A stretch of DNA of 64,000 nucleotides. Source: Clostridia bacterium (GTDB lineage Bacteria; Bacillota; Clostridia; Oscillospirales; Acutalibacteraceae). Location: positions 62,001 through 126,000 of the forward strand of contig JAFTYU010000036.1 of the NCBI GenBank assembly GCA_017461235.1. The letters are read 5' to 3'. The notes under the pieces were generated by a model. That model saw only the letters and a list, made by a program, of their open reading frames with translations. It was not told the DNA's origin and did no database searches. The translations under genes were made by a program, and so were the position numbers. Numbering within the stretch: the first letter of the stretch is position 1; every line of letters begins with the position of its first letter. Shown piece after piece: positions 25,979 to 35,093 of the stretch.

Positions 25979-27715
25979 ATGAAATTTTCAAAATCTCTCG
26001 CTTTACTTGCAGGCGCAGGTGCAGGTGTAGGCGCAGGTGTAATTTTAAATAAATTTTTAAAAAATAAGCATATTTGTCCTGCATGTGTTGCAAAAAAGGT
26101 TTTAGCATCAACGCAGGTTCATGTTCAGGATTACGAAAAATACAGCAACGGTGTTGCTCTTACACCCCCAATGGGTTGGAGCAGCTGGAACACCTTCAGA
26201 AATACAATTGACGAAAATCTTATAAAAGATATGGCAGATGCCATGAAAAAAACAGGTCTTCTTGATGCAGGATATAAATACATTAATTTAGACGACTGCT
26301 GGCAAAGCTCAATGAGAACCCCCGACGGCAAGCTCCGTGGCGACCTTATCCGATTTCCACGCGGTATGAAGCCCCTTATTGAAGATATAAACAATATGGG
26401 GTTCAAGGTGGGACTTTACACTTCCAACGGCACTCTTACCTGTGAAGATTTGCCCGCAAGTTTATATCACGAAGCAACTGATGCAGATACTCTCGCAGAA
26501 TGGGGTGTTGAGTATTTCAAATATGATTTTTGTCATAACGAAACTATTCCCACCATTGCTCCCGAACTTATCAAGATATATGTCGGCAAAGTGAATGAAC
26601 CTGATTTTATTGAATTACAAGCCGAGCACGGTAACAGAATCGGTGATGCCGTAGTATATGAAGACGCAAAGGTCGACGGCGGTTATGTAGTGGGCGGTCT
26701 TTGCGGCGGTTTAGGCGAGCTTGAATTTGATACAGTTGATGTTCCCGAAGATGGCGAATATTCTGTAACGATTGTTTTCCGAAAGGGCGGAAACCGCAAA
26801 AAATTCCTTGTATGCAAAGTAAACGGTGAAAAGGAATATGATTGTTATTTCCCTGAATCAAAAGGTTTCACTCCTGACGGCAGACTGCAGATAATTGTTA
26901 GTCTTAAAAAGGGTGTTAACACTCTGCGTTTTTACAACCCTGTGGCTTCGCGTATGGATTCCGCACAACGCCAATACACCAATATGGGCTATGAGCTTAA
27001 ACGTGCCACTAAAGAATTCGCATTAAAAAATAACACTGAAGAAAAGCCTATTTGCTACTCAATCTGCGAATGGGGTTTGAATAAACCTTGGAAATGGGGT
27101 TCTAAAGCAGGCAATCTCTGGCGTACAACCCAGGACATCAAGCCAACCTGGCTTTCAATGATTGGTATATACGAAGTCAACGTACGTCTTTATAAAAATG
27201 CCGCACCCGGCGGATGGAATGACCCTGATATGCTCGAAGTGGGTGTTGGTGAACTCACCACGGAAGAAAACAGAACACACTTTTCTCTCTGGTGTATGAT
27301 GGCAGCTCCGCTTATTCTCGGAAATGATATAAGAAAATTCATAAATAGCGACGGTAGTGTGCAAAGTGACAATAAAGTTCTTGAAATTCTCAAGAACAAA
27401 GAGCTTATAGCAATTGACCAGGATCCACGCGGTATGCAGGCAAAGCGCATTTATTCAAACGGTTTATGCGATATATTGGTTAAACCGCTTGAAGGCAGAG
27501 AGCTTGCCCTTTGCTTCTTAAACAAATCCAACTCTACAAAACAGATGTCAATGAATCTTGCAAAATTACACAATGATGTTTACGTTGATTTACCAATAAC
27601 AAAAACTTATGAAGTCACTGATTTGTGGGAAAACACAACTGAAATCCTTGATGATGATATCATTGACCTTGTTCAGGCACACGGCGTAAAGGTTTACCGC
27701 GTAAAATCGCTTTGA
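25979..27715 (+). CDS. GH27 alpha-galactosidase with inserted beta-rich module and N-terminal anchor
   Basis: 578 aa from the ATG with AAAGGGTG upstream (an in-frame GTG at 25970 is within that site). GH27 enzymes remove terminal alpha-galactose, or alpha-GalNAc in some members. Catalytic parts are TPPMGWSSWN, INLDDCW, nucleophile Asp183 in YFKYDFC and acid/base Asp415 in GGWNDPDM. Between them, about residues 205-320, sits an extra beta-rich segment resembling a CBM35/CBM6-type carbohydrate-binding module. The N-terminus is a Gly/Ala-rich hydrophobic segment followed by NKFLKNK, likely a membrane anchor. It lies 12 bases after the phosphoesterase gene. Confidence 0.88.
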   Translation: MKFSKSLALLAGAGAGVGAGVILNKFLKNKHICPACVAKKVLASTQVHVQDYEKYSNGVALTPPMGWSSWNTFRNTIDENLIKDMADAMKKTGLLDAGYKYINLDDCWQSSMRTPDGKLRGDLIRFPRGMKPLIEDINNMGFKVGLYTSNGTLTCEDLPASLYHEATDADTLAEWGVEYFKYDFCHNETIPTIAPELIKIYVGKVNEPDFIELQAEHGNRIGDAVVYEDAKVDGGYVVGGLCGGLGELEFDTVDVPEDGEYSVTIVFRKGGNRKKFLVCKVNGEKEYDCYFPESKGFTPDGRLQIIVSLKKGVNTLRFYNPVASRMDSAQRQYTNMGYELKRATKEFALKNNTEEKPICYSICEWGLNKPWKWGSKAGNLWRTTQDIKPTWLSMIGIYEVNVRLYKNAAPGGWNDPDMLEVGVGELTTEENRTHFSLWCMMAAPLILGNDIRKFINSDGSVQSDNKVLEILKNKELIAIDQDPRGMQAKRIYSNGLCDILVKPLEGRELALCFLNKSNSTKQMSMNLAKLHNDVYVDLPITKTYEVTDLWENTTEILDDDIIDLVQAHGVKVYRVKSL

Positions 27716-27792
27716 TTTATTTTAAAAGAGGAAGATTATAACAAAACTTTAAATCAAATTAACACAAAATTTAGCATTGAAAGGTGAATTTT

Positions 27793-29139
27793 TTGAATAA
27801 CCGCGGAATTCTCAATATGACCACAGGCCCGTTTTTTAAGAAAATACTTATTTTTTCCGTACCGCTGATGCTCACCGGCGTTTTGCAGTTGATCTATAAC
27901 GCCGCTGACATTATGGTAGTGGGTCGCTTTGCAGGAAGTACTTCTCTTGCGGCAGTTGGTTCAACAAGTTCACTTGTAAACCTTATAATCAACCTTTTTA
28001 TAGGCCTTTCAACAGGAGCTGGAGTTATTACCGCACGCCATATAGGTGCCGCGGAAAGCAAAAAAATGCACCAAAGCGTTCATACGGCTATGGCAATAAG
28101 TGCGGTTTCAGGTGTTGCGGTAAGTATATTCGGCTTTTTTCTATCGGAAACTTTCCTTAAACTGATGGGAACACCCGACGATGTCCTTCCCCTTGCCTCT
28201 GTTTACCTTAAGATATACTTCTTAGGTGCACCCGGATCACTTGTTTATAACTTTGGCGCCTCCATAGTCCGCGCAACCGGCGACACTAAAAGGCCGTTAT
28301 TTATTCTTTCATTTACGGGTCTTATAAATGTTGTACTCAATCTGATTCTTGTAATAGTTTTCCATATGGATGTTGCAGGTGTTGCAATAGCCACAATAGT
28401 TTCACAGTATGTTTCCGCGATTCTTATAGTTATTCGCCTTACGCATCTTGAAAATGCCTGTCGGCTCAAATTAAATAAACTGAAAGTTTATAAAGAAGAA
28501 CTTGTATCCATTATAAAGATCGGTTTACCCGCAGGTATTCAAAGCAGTCTTTTTTCTTTTTCAAATGTACTCATACAATCGACCATCAACACTTTCGGTT
28601 CGATTGCAATGGCGGGAAATACTGCCGCACAAAACATTGATGCTATCGTTTACACTTGTTGTAACGCGGTATCGCAAACCACAATGACCTTCGCCTCGCA
28701 GAATATAGGCGCAAAAAAGCACGAAAATCTTCGTAAAGTTTATTTTATGTGTCTCGGCCTTGCTTTAGGTATCAGTTTCGTTTTGGGTGCAATCGGACTT
28801 ATTTTCCCTGAACAACTCGTCGGCATATTCACTACCGACCCTGAAGTTATAGAAATAGGCAAAACAAGAGTATATATTATGATGAGCACCTATTTCTTAT
28901 GCAGTATAATGGATGTTTCGGGCTGTCAGATACGCGGTATGGGTAAATCCCTTGAACCTATGGTCATCACACTTCTTGGTGCCTGCGGTCTGCGAGTTTT
29001 ATGGCTCTACACGGGCTTTCCCCTTAATAAAACTCTTTGGAACCTTTATCTTTCATATCCGCTGTCCTGGGGCGCAACATTTATAGCCTTGTTTATTTGT
29101 TACTTCGTTTTTGAAAAACGCATAAAAAAAAGGATGTGA
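27793..29139 (+). CDS. MATE family multidrug/solute antiporter
   Basis: 448 aa from the TTG at 27793, with AAAGGTG 6 bases upstream; the GTG at 27784 lies inside that site. Twelve hydrophobic segments are expected, and the MATE N-terminal signature is visible (FSVPLMLTGVLQLIYNAADI, then VVGRFAG). MATE proteins export cationic compounds using Na+ or H+ gradients. Here it sits between an alpha-galactosidase and an alpha-fucosidase, so it is probably carried along in the same transcript. No sugar-transport role can be claimed. The fucosidase frame opens within 5 bases of its stop. Confidence 0.9.
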   Translation: MNNRGILNMTTGPFFKKILIFSVPLMLTGVLQLIYNAADIMVVGRFAGSTSLAAVGSTSSLVNLIINLFIGLSTGAGVITARHIGAAESKKMHQSVHTAMAISAVSGVAVSIFGFFLSETFLKLMGTPDDVLPLASVYLKIYFLGAPGSLVYNFGASIVRATGDTKRPLFILSFTGLINVVLNLILVIVFHMDVAGVAIATIVSQYVSAILIVIRLTHLENACRLKLNKLKVYKEELVSIIKIGLPAGIQSSLFSFSNVLIQSTINTFGSIAMAGNTAAQNIDAIVYTCCNAVSQTTMTFASQNIGAKKHENLRKVYFMCLGLALGISFVLGAIGLIFPEQLVGIFTTDPEVIEIGKTRVYIMMSTYFLCSIMDVSGCQIRGMGKSLEPMVITLLGACGLRVLWLYTGFPLNKTLWNLYLSYPLSWGATFIALFICYFVFEKRIKKRM

Positions 29140-29143
29140 GCTT

Positions 29144-30490
29144 ATCAACTTCAATGAATTTTTATATAACGTCTCCCGCGTAAAGCCTTCAGAAAAGCAA
29201 TTACGACATTTAAGAGAAACTCCATTCTATGCATTCGTCCACTTCAGTCCTAACACATATACTGATCTGGAATGGGGTGACGGCACAGAAGACCCTGCCA
29301 TATTTAATCCCAGGGAGCTTGATTGCGAGCAATGGGTAAAAGCCATTAAATCCGCAGGTATGAAGGGGCTTGTTTTAACCGCAAAGCATCATGATGGCTT
29401 CTGCCTGTGGCAGACGGAATACACAGAACACAGTATAAAAAACAGTCCGTACAAAAACGGCAAGGGCGATATTGTGAAAGAAGCTGCCGACGCATGCAAA
29501 AAACACGGTATTAAATTCGGTTTTTATCTTTCGCCTTGGGACAGAAACTCAAAATATTACGGCACCGATGAATACAACACATATTACAAAAATCAATTAA
29601 CCGAGCTTCTTACAAACTACGGTGAAATTTTCTATGTGTGGTTTGACGGTGCTTGCGGTGAAGGTCCTAACGGGAAAAAACAAGTTTATGATTTTGACGG
29701 ATACGTTGAATTAATTGAAAAATATCAACCTAATGCAACCATTTTCCACGATACAGGTATCATCAGATGGTGCGGTAACGAAGCAGGTGCTGCCCCCTAT
29801 GCACAGTGGGCAGTAGTCCCGATGGAGCTTTGCTCTATGAACAAGCCCCAGACCCGAGGTGCGCTCGTTGACGGTGATTTAAGTTTTAATTACAACAGCG
29901 ATATCGGAATAGGCTCGCTCGAAACTATTATCTATTCCAAAGGTCTTGTTTTTGCTCCTGCGGAAACGGATATGTCCATAAGACCGGGTTGGTTTTATCA
30001 CGAAAACGAAAAGCCCCATTCGTTGGATAGGCTTTTTAAAACTTACCTTAATTCTGTCGGTAACAATACAACCTTTAATCTTAATATTCCACCTATGCCG
30101 AACGGAAAATTCAACGATGAAGATGTTACGCGTCTAAAAGAATTGGGAGAATTAATTGAAAAAGAATTCGGTACAAATCTCGCGGAAGGTATCCCCTTCC
30201 AAAAGCTTAACGGTTGTGGCAAAACACAACCCGAATACATCGTTACTCTCACCAAAAAGAAAACCATCAAATATGTTGAATTGGCAGAAAAAATCAGCGA
30301 AGGACAAAGAATATCAAGCTTTGCCGTACTCACAAAAGACGAGCACGCTCAATGGCGGCAGATTGCTCAATCAACAACAGTCGGCAGCAGAAAAATAATA
30401 AAAATAAATCCGACAGAAACGGATGAAATCAAAATCCGCATAATGTCATCACGTGATACACCTGAAATTGAGTGGATAAAGATTTATTAA
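29144..30490 (+). CDS. GH29 alpha-L-fucosidase, no canonical start codon
   Basis: About 448 codons. The homologous reading frame clearly begins near 29144 (INFNEFLYNVSRVKPSEKQL, then FYAFVHFSPNTYTDLEWG), yet it holds no ATG, GTG or TTG before the internal ATG at 29360, which would delete conserved sequence. AAGGA lies 9 bases before an ATC at 29144, the likely initiator. GH29 landmarks are LTAKHHDGFCLW, SPWDRN and FYVWFDGACGEG (nucleophile region). The enzyme cleaves terminal alpha-fucose. There is no signal peptide, so it is cytoplasmic. Translation may be coupled to the MATE gene, whose TGA is at 29137-29139. A sequencing error at the start is an alternative. Confidence 0.82.
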   Translation: MNFNEFLYNVSRVKPSEKQLRHLRETPFYAFVHFSPNTYTDLEWGDGTEDPAIFNPRELDCEQWVKAIKSAGMKGLVLTAKHHDGFCLWQTEYTEHSIKNSPYKNGKGDIVKEAADACKKHGIKFGFYLSPWDRNSKYYGTDEYNTYYKNQLTELLTNYGEIFYVWFDGACGEGPNGKKQVYDFDGYVELIEKYQPNATIFHDTGIIRWCGNEAGAAPYAQWAVVPMELCSMNKPQTRGALVDGDLSFNYNSDIGIGSLETIIYSKGLVFAPAETDMSIRPGWFYHENEKPHSLDRLFKTYLNSVGNNTTFNLNIPPMPNGKFNDEDVTRLKELGELIEKEFGTNLAEGIPFQKLNGCGKTQPEYIVTLTKKKTIKYVELAEKISEGQRISSFAVLTKDEHAQWRQIAQSTTVGSRKIIKINPTETDEIKIRIMSSRDTPEIEWIKIY

Positions 30491-30549
30491 AAAAAGAAAA
30501 CGGTGCAATTAATCTTGTTAAGGAGATTAATTGCACCGTAATTTTTATC
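30491..30549. terminator. Bidirectional terminator between GH29 and trpB
   Basis: A stem of about 15 bp, ACGGTGCAATTAATC / GATTAATTGCACCGT (30500-30539), with an A run before and a T run after. It lies between convergent genes and fits both strands. Confidence 0.9.
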
Positions 30550-31765
30550 TGATTCCGTAATTCTCAATAATATAATCCATATCCTTATCCCCTCTGCCTG
30601 AAAGGTTAATAAGGATTGAACCGTGGTCCATAGTTTTTGCAAGCTTCATACCATAAGCAACGGCGTGTGAACTTTCGATAGCGGGAATAATGCCCTCAAG
30701 TCTTGAAAGTTTATAGAATGCATCTATTGTTTCTTCATCATCGATAACATCGTATTTAACTCTGCCGATTTCCTGCAAAAATGCGTGTTCGGGCCCTGAA
30801 GAAGGATAATCAAGACCGCTTGCAACTGAATACACTGGGGCAGGCTCGCCGTTTTCGTCCTTAAGCATAATGCTGTTGAAGCCGTGCATAACACCCTCTG
30901 TACCGTATTTAAGGCTTGCGGCATGATCGCCGAGCTTAGGACCTCTGCCAAGGGGCTCAATACCGTAAATATCTACCGGGTCATTAAGGAATCCTGCAAA
31001 AAGACCTGCTGCATTGGAACCGCCTCCTACACAGGCAACAATTGAAGTAGGAAGATTTCCTGTCATTTCAATAAACTGCTCTCTCGCTTCAATACCTACA
31101 ACACTCTGGAAATCGCGAACCATCATAGGGAAAGGATGAGGTCCGAGAACCGAACCGATGCAGTAAATAGAGTGGTCATACTCTTTGCTGTATGCATCAA
31201 AAGCCGCATCAACCGCCTCTTTAAGAGTCTGAAGACCGTGTGTAACCTCTACAACATTTGCACCGAGAATTTTCATTCTTGCAACATTGGGTGCCTGTTT
31301 TTTGATATCAACAGAACCCATATAAATATCACATTCAAGACCAAAATAGGCTGCGGCTGTAGCAAGGGCAACACCGTGTTGCCCTGCGCCTGTTTCAGCG
31401 ATAACTTTTTTCTTGCCCATATATTTTGCAAGAAGCGCTTCTCCCATACAGTGGTTAAGCTTATGTGCACCTGAATGGTTTAAATCTTCTCGCTTTGCGT
31501 AAAGTTGAACTTTACCGCCAAGAGCATCTGAAAGTCTTTCAAGGTGAGTTACGGGTGTGGGTCTGCCCTGAAATTCCTTTCTTATTCTCCGAAGCTCTGC
31601 AATAAATTTTCTTGATTGGCAGATTGAGTAATATGCCTCTGTAATTTCCGCCATAGCGTCTTTCAGTTTATCGTCAATATAAACACCGCCGTATTTGCCG
31701 AAATAGCCGTTTTTATCAGGATAATTATTAAAATATGTATCAAAATCAATACCGTTATATAACAT
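30545..31765 (-). CDS. trpB: Tryptophan synthase beta chain
   Basis: 406 aa from the ATG at 31765, with GGAGGTAACTGAA just upstream; the in-frame TTG at 31780 is part of that ribosome binding site. TrpB condenses indole and serine to tryptophan with PLP. It shows the TrpB1 pattern: [29 protein letters not shown] (PLP Lys), [24 protein letters not shown] and the serine-binding [15 protein letters not shown]. No trpA or other trp gene is adjacent, so it may work on salvaged indole or with a distant trpA. A tryptophan-type T-box leader controls it. Confidence 0.95.
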   Translation of the reverse strand: MLYNGIDFDTYFNNYPDKNGYFGKYGGVYIDDKLKDAMAEITEAYYSICQSRKFIAELRRIRKEFQGRPTPVTHLERLSDALGGKVQLYAKREDLNHSGAHKLNHCMGEALLAKYMGKKKVIAETGAGQHGVALATAAAYFGLECDIYMGSVDIKKQAPNVARMKILGANVVEVTHGLQTLKEAVDAAFDAYSKEYDHSIYCIGSVLGPHPFPMMVRDFQSVVGIEAREQFIEMTGNLPTSIVACVGGGSNAAGLFAGFLNDPVDIYGIEPLGRGPKLGDHAASLKYGTEGVMHGFNSIMLKDENGEPAPVYSVASGLDYPSSGPEHAFLQEIGRVKYDVIDDEETIDAFYKLSRLEGIIPAIESSHAVAYGMKLAKTMDHGSILINLSGRGDKDMDYIIENYGIR

Positions 31766-31860
31766 TTCAGTTACCTCCAAATAAATAATGTAGTGTTAAA
31801 TTAAGCTTATAAACTACGCCATCGTTTTGTTAACAACATAAACATACACCTTCCACAAAA

Positions 31861-32140
31861 TAAAAAGTCCTTGACAGAAATTCAACTTCTGTCAAGGACG
31901 AATAAAAACTTATCCGCGGTGCCACCTTGAATTTGCGAAAATCGCACGCTTTGCGGGATACAATCATACCCCCGACAACTAACGTATGCCCACACGTTGC
32001 AGAATACTTTGCCCAAAGGCATTTGACTGCACCCTCAGCGGCCCATTTGACGATTTGTTTCTTACCCGATTCCAGCAACACGGGCTCTCTGCGAAGTCAT
32101 CATCGCCGTTACTTCCGCCTCAACGGTTTATTTTTAAATT
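31861..32140 (-). ncRNA. T-box leader, probably tRNA-Trp specific, upstream of trpB
   Basis: On the minus strand the conserved T-box sequence AAGGTGGCACCGCGG is exact at 31928-31914. It is followed by a terminator, GTCCTTGACAGAA...TTCTGTCAAGGAC (31899-31867) plus a T run. Upstream, the Stem I elements AGAGAG and GTTGCTGGAATCGGGT match the AGAGA bulge and distal loop. The likely specifier sits in AAATGGGCC; the triplet TGG (32045-32043) is the Trp codon and matches trpB downstream. Uncharged tRNA-Trp would stabilise the antiterminator and switch trpB on. Confidence 0.9.
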
Positions 32141-32147
32141 TTATAAG

Positions 32148-32176
32148 ATTATATCACTCTGAAATAATTATGTCAA
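32148..32176 (-). promoter_or_regulatory. Consensus SigA promoter for the T-box/trpB transcript
   Basis: Minus strand: TTGACA (32176-32171), 17-base spacer, TATAAT (32153-32148); perfect in both boxes. Transcription starts just before the T-box Stem I. Confidence 0.9.
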
Positions 32177-32209
32177 TAGCAAGATTTTACCTAAAAAAAG
32201 AGTTTCATA

Positions 32210-32238
32210 TTGACATGAAGGAGCGTTCAAAGTAAAAT
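32210..32238 (+). promoter_or_regulatory. SigA promoter for the fucose-isomerase-like gene
   Basis: TTGACA (32210-32215), 17-base spacer, TAAAAT (32233-32238), 31 bases before the ATG. It diverges from the trpB promoter 34 bases away. Confidence 0.8.
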
Positions 32239-32269
32239 ATAAATATCATTAAGAAAAGAAGGTATTGCT

Positions 32270-33736
32270 ATGAAAAACATACCCACAGTTAAGCTCGGTA
32301 TCGTGGCAGTTTCGCGTGACTGCTTCCCCATGACCCTTTCAGAAGGAAGAAGAAATGCAATTGTCAAGGAATATTCCAAAACAGGCGAAATTTACGAATG
32401 TCCCGTTTGTATTGAAAATGAAAAAGATATGCTCAAAGCATTGGACGATGTTAAAGCGGCAGGCTGTAACGCACTTGTCATTTATCTCGGCAACTTCGGT
32501 CCCGAATCTTCCGAAACACTTCTCGCTAAGCTTTTTGACGGCCCCGTTATGTATTGTGCTGCTGCAGAAGAAAGTGAAAACGACCTTTTAGACGGCAGAG
32601 GCGATGCTTATTGCGGTGTTCTTAACTTAAGCTATAACCTTAAATTAAGAAACATTAAAGCGTACATACCCGAATATCCCGTAGGCGATGCAGTTGACTG
32701 CGCAAAAATGATTAAAGAATTCCTTCCCATTGCGAGAACATTAATTGCGCTCAAGAACCTTAAAATCATTTCCTTTGGTCCTCGTCCGCAGGATTTCTTG
32801 GCTTGCAACGCACCTATAAAAAGACTTTATGATTTAGGTGTTGAAATAGAAGAAAACAGTGAACTCGATCTTTTCGCTGCCTTTAACGCTCACGCAGGTG
32901 ATGAAAGAATCCCCGAAGTAGTTAAAGATATGGAAAACGAACTTGGCGCAGGCAACAAAAAGCCTGAAATTCTCGAAAAACTTGCTCAATATGAACTCAC
33001 GCTTCTTGACTGGGCAGAAGAACACAGAGGTTCAAGGGAATTCGTTGCGATTTCCGGTAAATGCTGGCCCGCATTCCAGACAGAATTCAAGTTTGTACCC
33101 TGTTACGTAAACAGCCGTCTTGCCGCAAGGGGTATCCCCGTTTCTTGTGAGGTTGATATTTACGGCGTTCTTTCAGAATACATCGGTGCTTGCGTAAGTG
33201 AAGATGCGGTTACGCTTCTTGATATCAACAACTCTGTTCCCCGTGATATGTATGATAACGAAATCGGCGGAAAAACACCTTACAGTTTCACAGATACATT
33301 TATGGGCTTCCATTGCGGTAATACCCCCGCTTGTAAACTTAGTTTCTGCGAAATGAAATACCAGAAAATTATGGCAAGAGCTCTTCCTAAAGAATTCACT
33401 AACGGCACTCTTGAAGGCGATATTGCTCCCGGTGACATCACTTTCTTCAGACTCCAGTCAACTGCCGACAGCCATCTCAAGGCGTACGTTGCACAGGGCG
33501 AGGTTTTACCTGTTGCAACACGTTCCTTCGGCGGTATCGGTGTGTTCGCTATCCCCGAAATGGGCAGATTCTACCGACATGTACTTATTGAAGATAACTT
33601 CCCACACCACGGTGCAGTTGCTTTCGGTCACCACGGCAAAGCAATATTTGAAGTATTCAAATATCTCGGCGTTGAGAAAATCGGTTACAACCAACCCAAG
33701 TCACTCCCCTACAAAACAGAAAATCCTTTTGCATAA
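32270..33736 (+). CDS. L-fucose isomerase-like protein (FucI/AraA fold)
   Basis: 488 aa. It belongs to the L-fucose/L-arabinose isomerase superfamily, cytoplasmic metal-dependent aldose-ketose isomerases. The N-terminal region has LGIVAVSRDCFPMTLSEGRR and the central part has CWPAFQTEF and PVSCEVDIYGVLSEY (metal-ligand region). The C-terminal part has GDITFFRLQSTADSHLKAY and a His-rich NFPHHGAVAFGHHGKAIFE. It probably converts fucose or another aldose to the ketose; position next to the fucosidase supports fucose. It could be a divergent member with another sugar. GAAGG precedes the ATG; a strong terminator follows. Confidence 0.82.
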   Translation: MKNIPTVKLGIVAVSRDCFPMTLSEGRRNAIVKEYSKTGEIYECPVCIENEKDMLKALDDVKAAGCNALVIYLGNFGPESSETLLAKLFDGPVMYCAAAEESENDLLDGRGDAYCGVLNLSYNLKLRNIKAYIPEYPVGDAVDCAKMIKEFLPIARTLIALKNLKIISFGPRPQDFLACNAPIKRLYDLGVEIEENSELDLFAAFNAHAGDERIPEVVKDMENELGAGNKKPEILEKLAQYELTLLDWAEEHRGSREFVAISGKCWPAFQTEFKFVPCYVNSRLAARGIPVSCEVDIYGVLSEYIGACVSEDAVTLLDINNSVPRDMYDNEIGGKTPYSFTDTFMGFHCGNTPACKLSFCEMKYQKIMARALPKEFTNGTLEGDIAPGDITFFRLQSTADSHLKAYVAQGEVLPVATRSFGGIGVFAIPEMGRFYRHVLIEDNFPHHGAVAFGHHGKAIFEVFKYLGVEKIGYNQPKSLPYKTENPFA

Positions 33737-33737
33737 T

Positions 33738-33774
33738 AAAAAGCTCCTTGCCGTGGCAAGGAGCTTTTTTTATT
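33738..33774. terminator. Bidirectional terminator between the isomerase and GH4 genes
   Basis: AAAGCTCCTTGCC-GT-GGCAAGGAGCTTT with A and T runs on the two sides, between convergent genes. Confidence 0.9.
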
Positions 33775-33779
33775 TGGTA

Positions 33780-35063
33780 TTAATCTTTAAAGAACTGGGG
33801 AAGGTATGCTTTGTGTGCTTCCTTCATTTCTTCATAGCAAGCCTTTGCCTGAGCAAAGTCACCGCAAAGAGGATGAAGCATAAGAGCATTCATTGCATCC
33901 TCATCTGAGCCCTTCATTGCAGCTTCAACAGTATATTTCTCGTAAGATTTAACTGTACGCATAAGGCTTATGATATGACGATTATCGAATTCTTCAATTT
34001 CAACGGGTTTTGCACCGTCTGCGCCGATAACTGCGGCGATTTCTACGATATCGTCATCATCCATAAATTTAAGAGTTCCGTTATTTTTGATGTTTACAAC
34101 GTGAACATCTTTTTTATCGTTCGCAATAGAATCAATAAGCGAAACTGCTGCAAGAGAATACTTGTAGCCGCCGCGCTGTTCAAGGAGCGCAGGTTTGATA
34201 ACAAGCTCGTTATCACTGTAAAGCTTAAGAAGCTCTTCTTCGATTTCCATACAAACCTGTGCACGGCTCTTTGAACCGGATTTAAGATAATTGAGCTTTG
34301 CCTGACGGCTGTAATAATACTGAAGGTATGATGACGGGAAGCCTTTGCAAGCGTTAAGACACTCCATATCGAAGCCGTCATCGTGTATGTTCTTCATAAC
34401 AGTAGGAGCAAAATTATCATCAAAAATACTGTCGAATTTTTCTTCACCGTTAACCTTAACAGATGTAATCCAGCTAAGGTGATTAAGACCAAGGTATGTA
34501 ATCTTTGCATCTTCACCTACTGCCGCCTTAACATCGTCAATCATAGCAATAGGTACGTTGCAAAGCCCCATTGTCTTAACATTGGTGTGGTTAATAAGAA
34601 ACTCGGAAATAATACCCGATGGGTTCGTAAAGTTAATGAGCCATGCATCCGGGCATATTGCTTCAATGCGTTCTGCAATACGAGCCATAACAGGGATTGT
34701 ACGAAGTGCCTTGAAGAAACCGCCGATACCTGTTGTTTCCTGACCGATAAGGTCATGTTTAAGAGGAATGCTTTCATCAATGTGACGGCAAGGAAGCTTA
34801 CCTACACGAATCTGTGTAACTACGAAGTCTGCACCCTGTAAAGCAAGGTCAAGGTCATCTGTCATAACAACTTCACAATCGATTCCGGCACTTTTAAGCA
34901 TACGCTGACAAAGACCGCCGACAATTGTACGTTTTCTTTCGTCGATATCCATAAAGGCAACTCTTTTCAGTTTAAGAGAGTCCTTTGCCTCAATAAAACC
35001 ATAAATAAGTTCGGGGCAATATGTACTGCCTGAACCGATAACGGTAACATTAATTTCTTTCAT
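33780..35063 (-). CDS. GH4 family NAD-dependent glycosidase (6-phospho-beta-glucosidase-like)
   Basis: 427 aa from the ATG at 35063 (AAAGGA 9 bases upstream; the TTG at 35081 includes that site). GH4 enzymes use NAD+ and Mn2+ and split glycosides, often 6-phosphorylated, by oxidation-elimination. The NAD site is VTVIGSGSTYCPELI, followed by FMDIDERK. The active-site parts are RVGKLPCRHIDESIP, GQETTGIGGF, LINFTNPSG, the metal Cys in GLCNVP and the His in LGLNHLSW. It is the third gene of a unit with the GH109-like enzyme and the sugar kinase. The exact glycoside is not readable from sequence. Confidence 0.87.
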   Translation of the reverse strand: MKEINVTVIGSGSTYCPELIYGFIEAKDSLKLKRVAFMDIDERKRTIVGGLCQRMLKSAGIDCEVVMTDDLDLALQGADFVVTQIRVGKLPCRHIDESIPLKHDLIGQETTGIGGFFKALRTIPVMARIAERIEAICPDAWLINFTNPSGIISEFLINHTNVKTMGLCNVPIAMIDDVKAAVGEDAKITYLGLNHLSWITSVKVNGEEKFDSIFDDNFAPTVMKNIHDDGFDMECLNACKGFPSSYLQYYYSRQAKLNYLKSGSKSRAQVCMEIEEELLKLYSDNELVIKPALLEQRGGYKYSLAAVSLIDSIANDKKDVHVVNIKNNGTLKFMDDDDIVEIAAVIGADGAKPVEIEEFDNRHIISLMRTVKSYEKYTVEAAMKGSDEDAMNALMLHPLCGDFAQAKACYEEMKEAHKAYLPQFFKD

Positions 35064-35093
35064 CAGTATCAATCCTTTCAACGAAAATATTTA

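Noticed and set aside
29360..30490. GH29 starting at the internal ATG
   Set aside because: It would drop about 70 codons of conserved GH29 sequence that are intact upstream in the same frame.
31830..32081. 83-aa ORF on the minus strand
   Set aside because: It lies wholly inside the T-box leader, whose conserved RNA sequence explains the bases.
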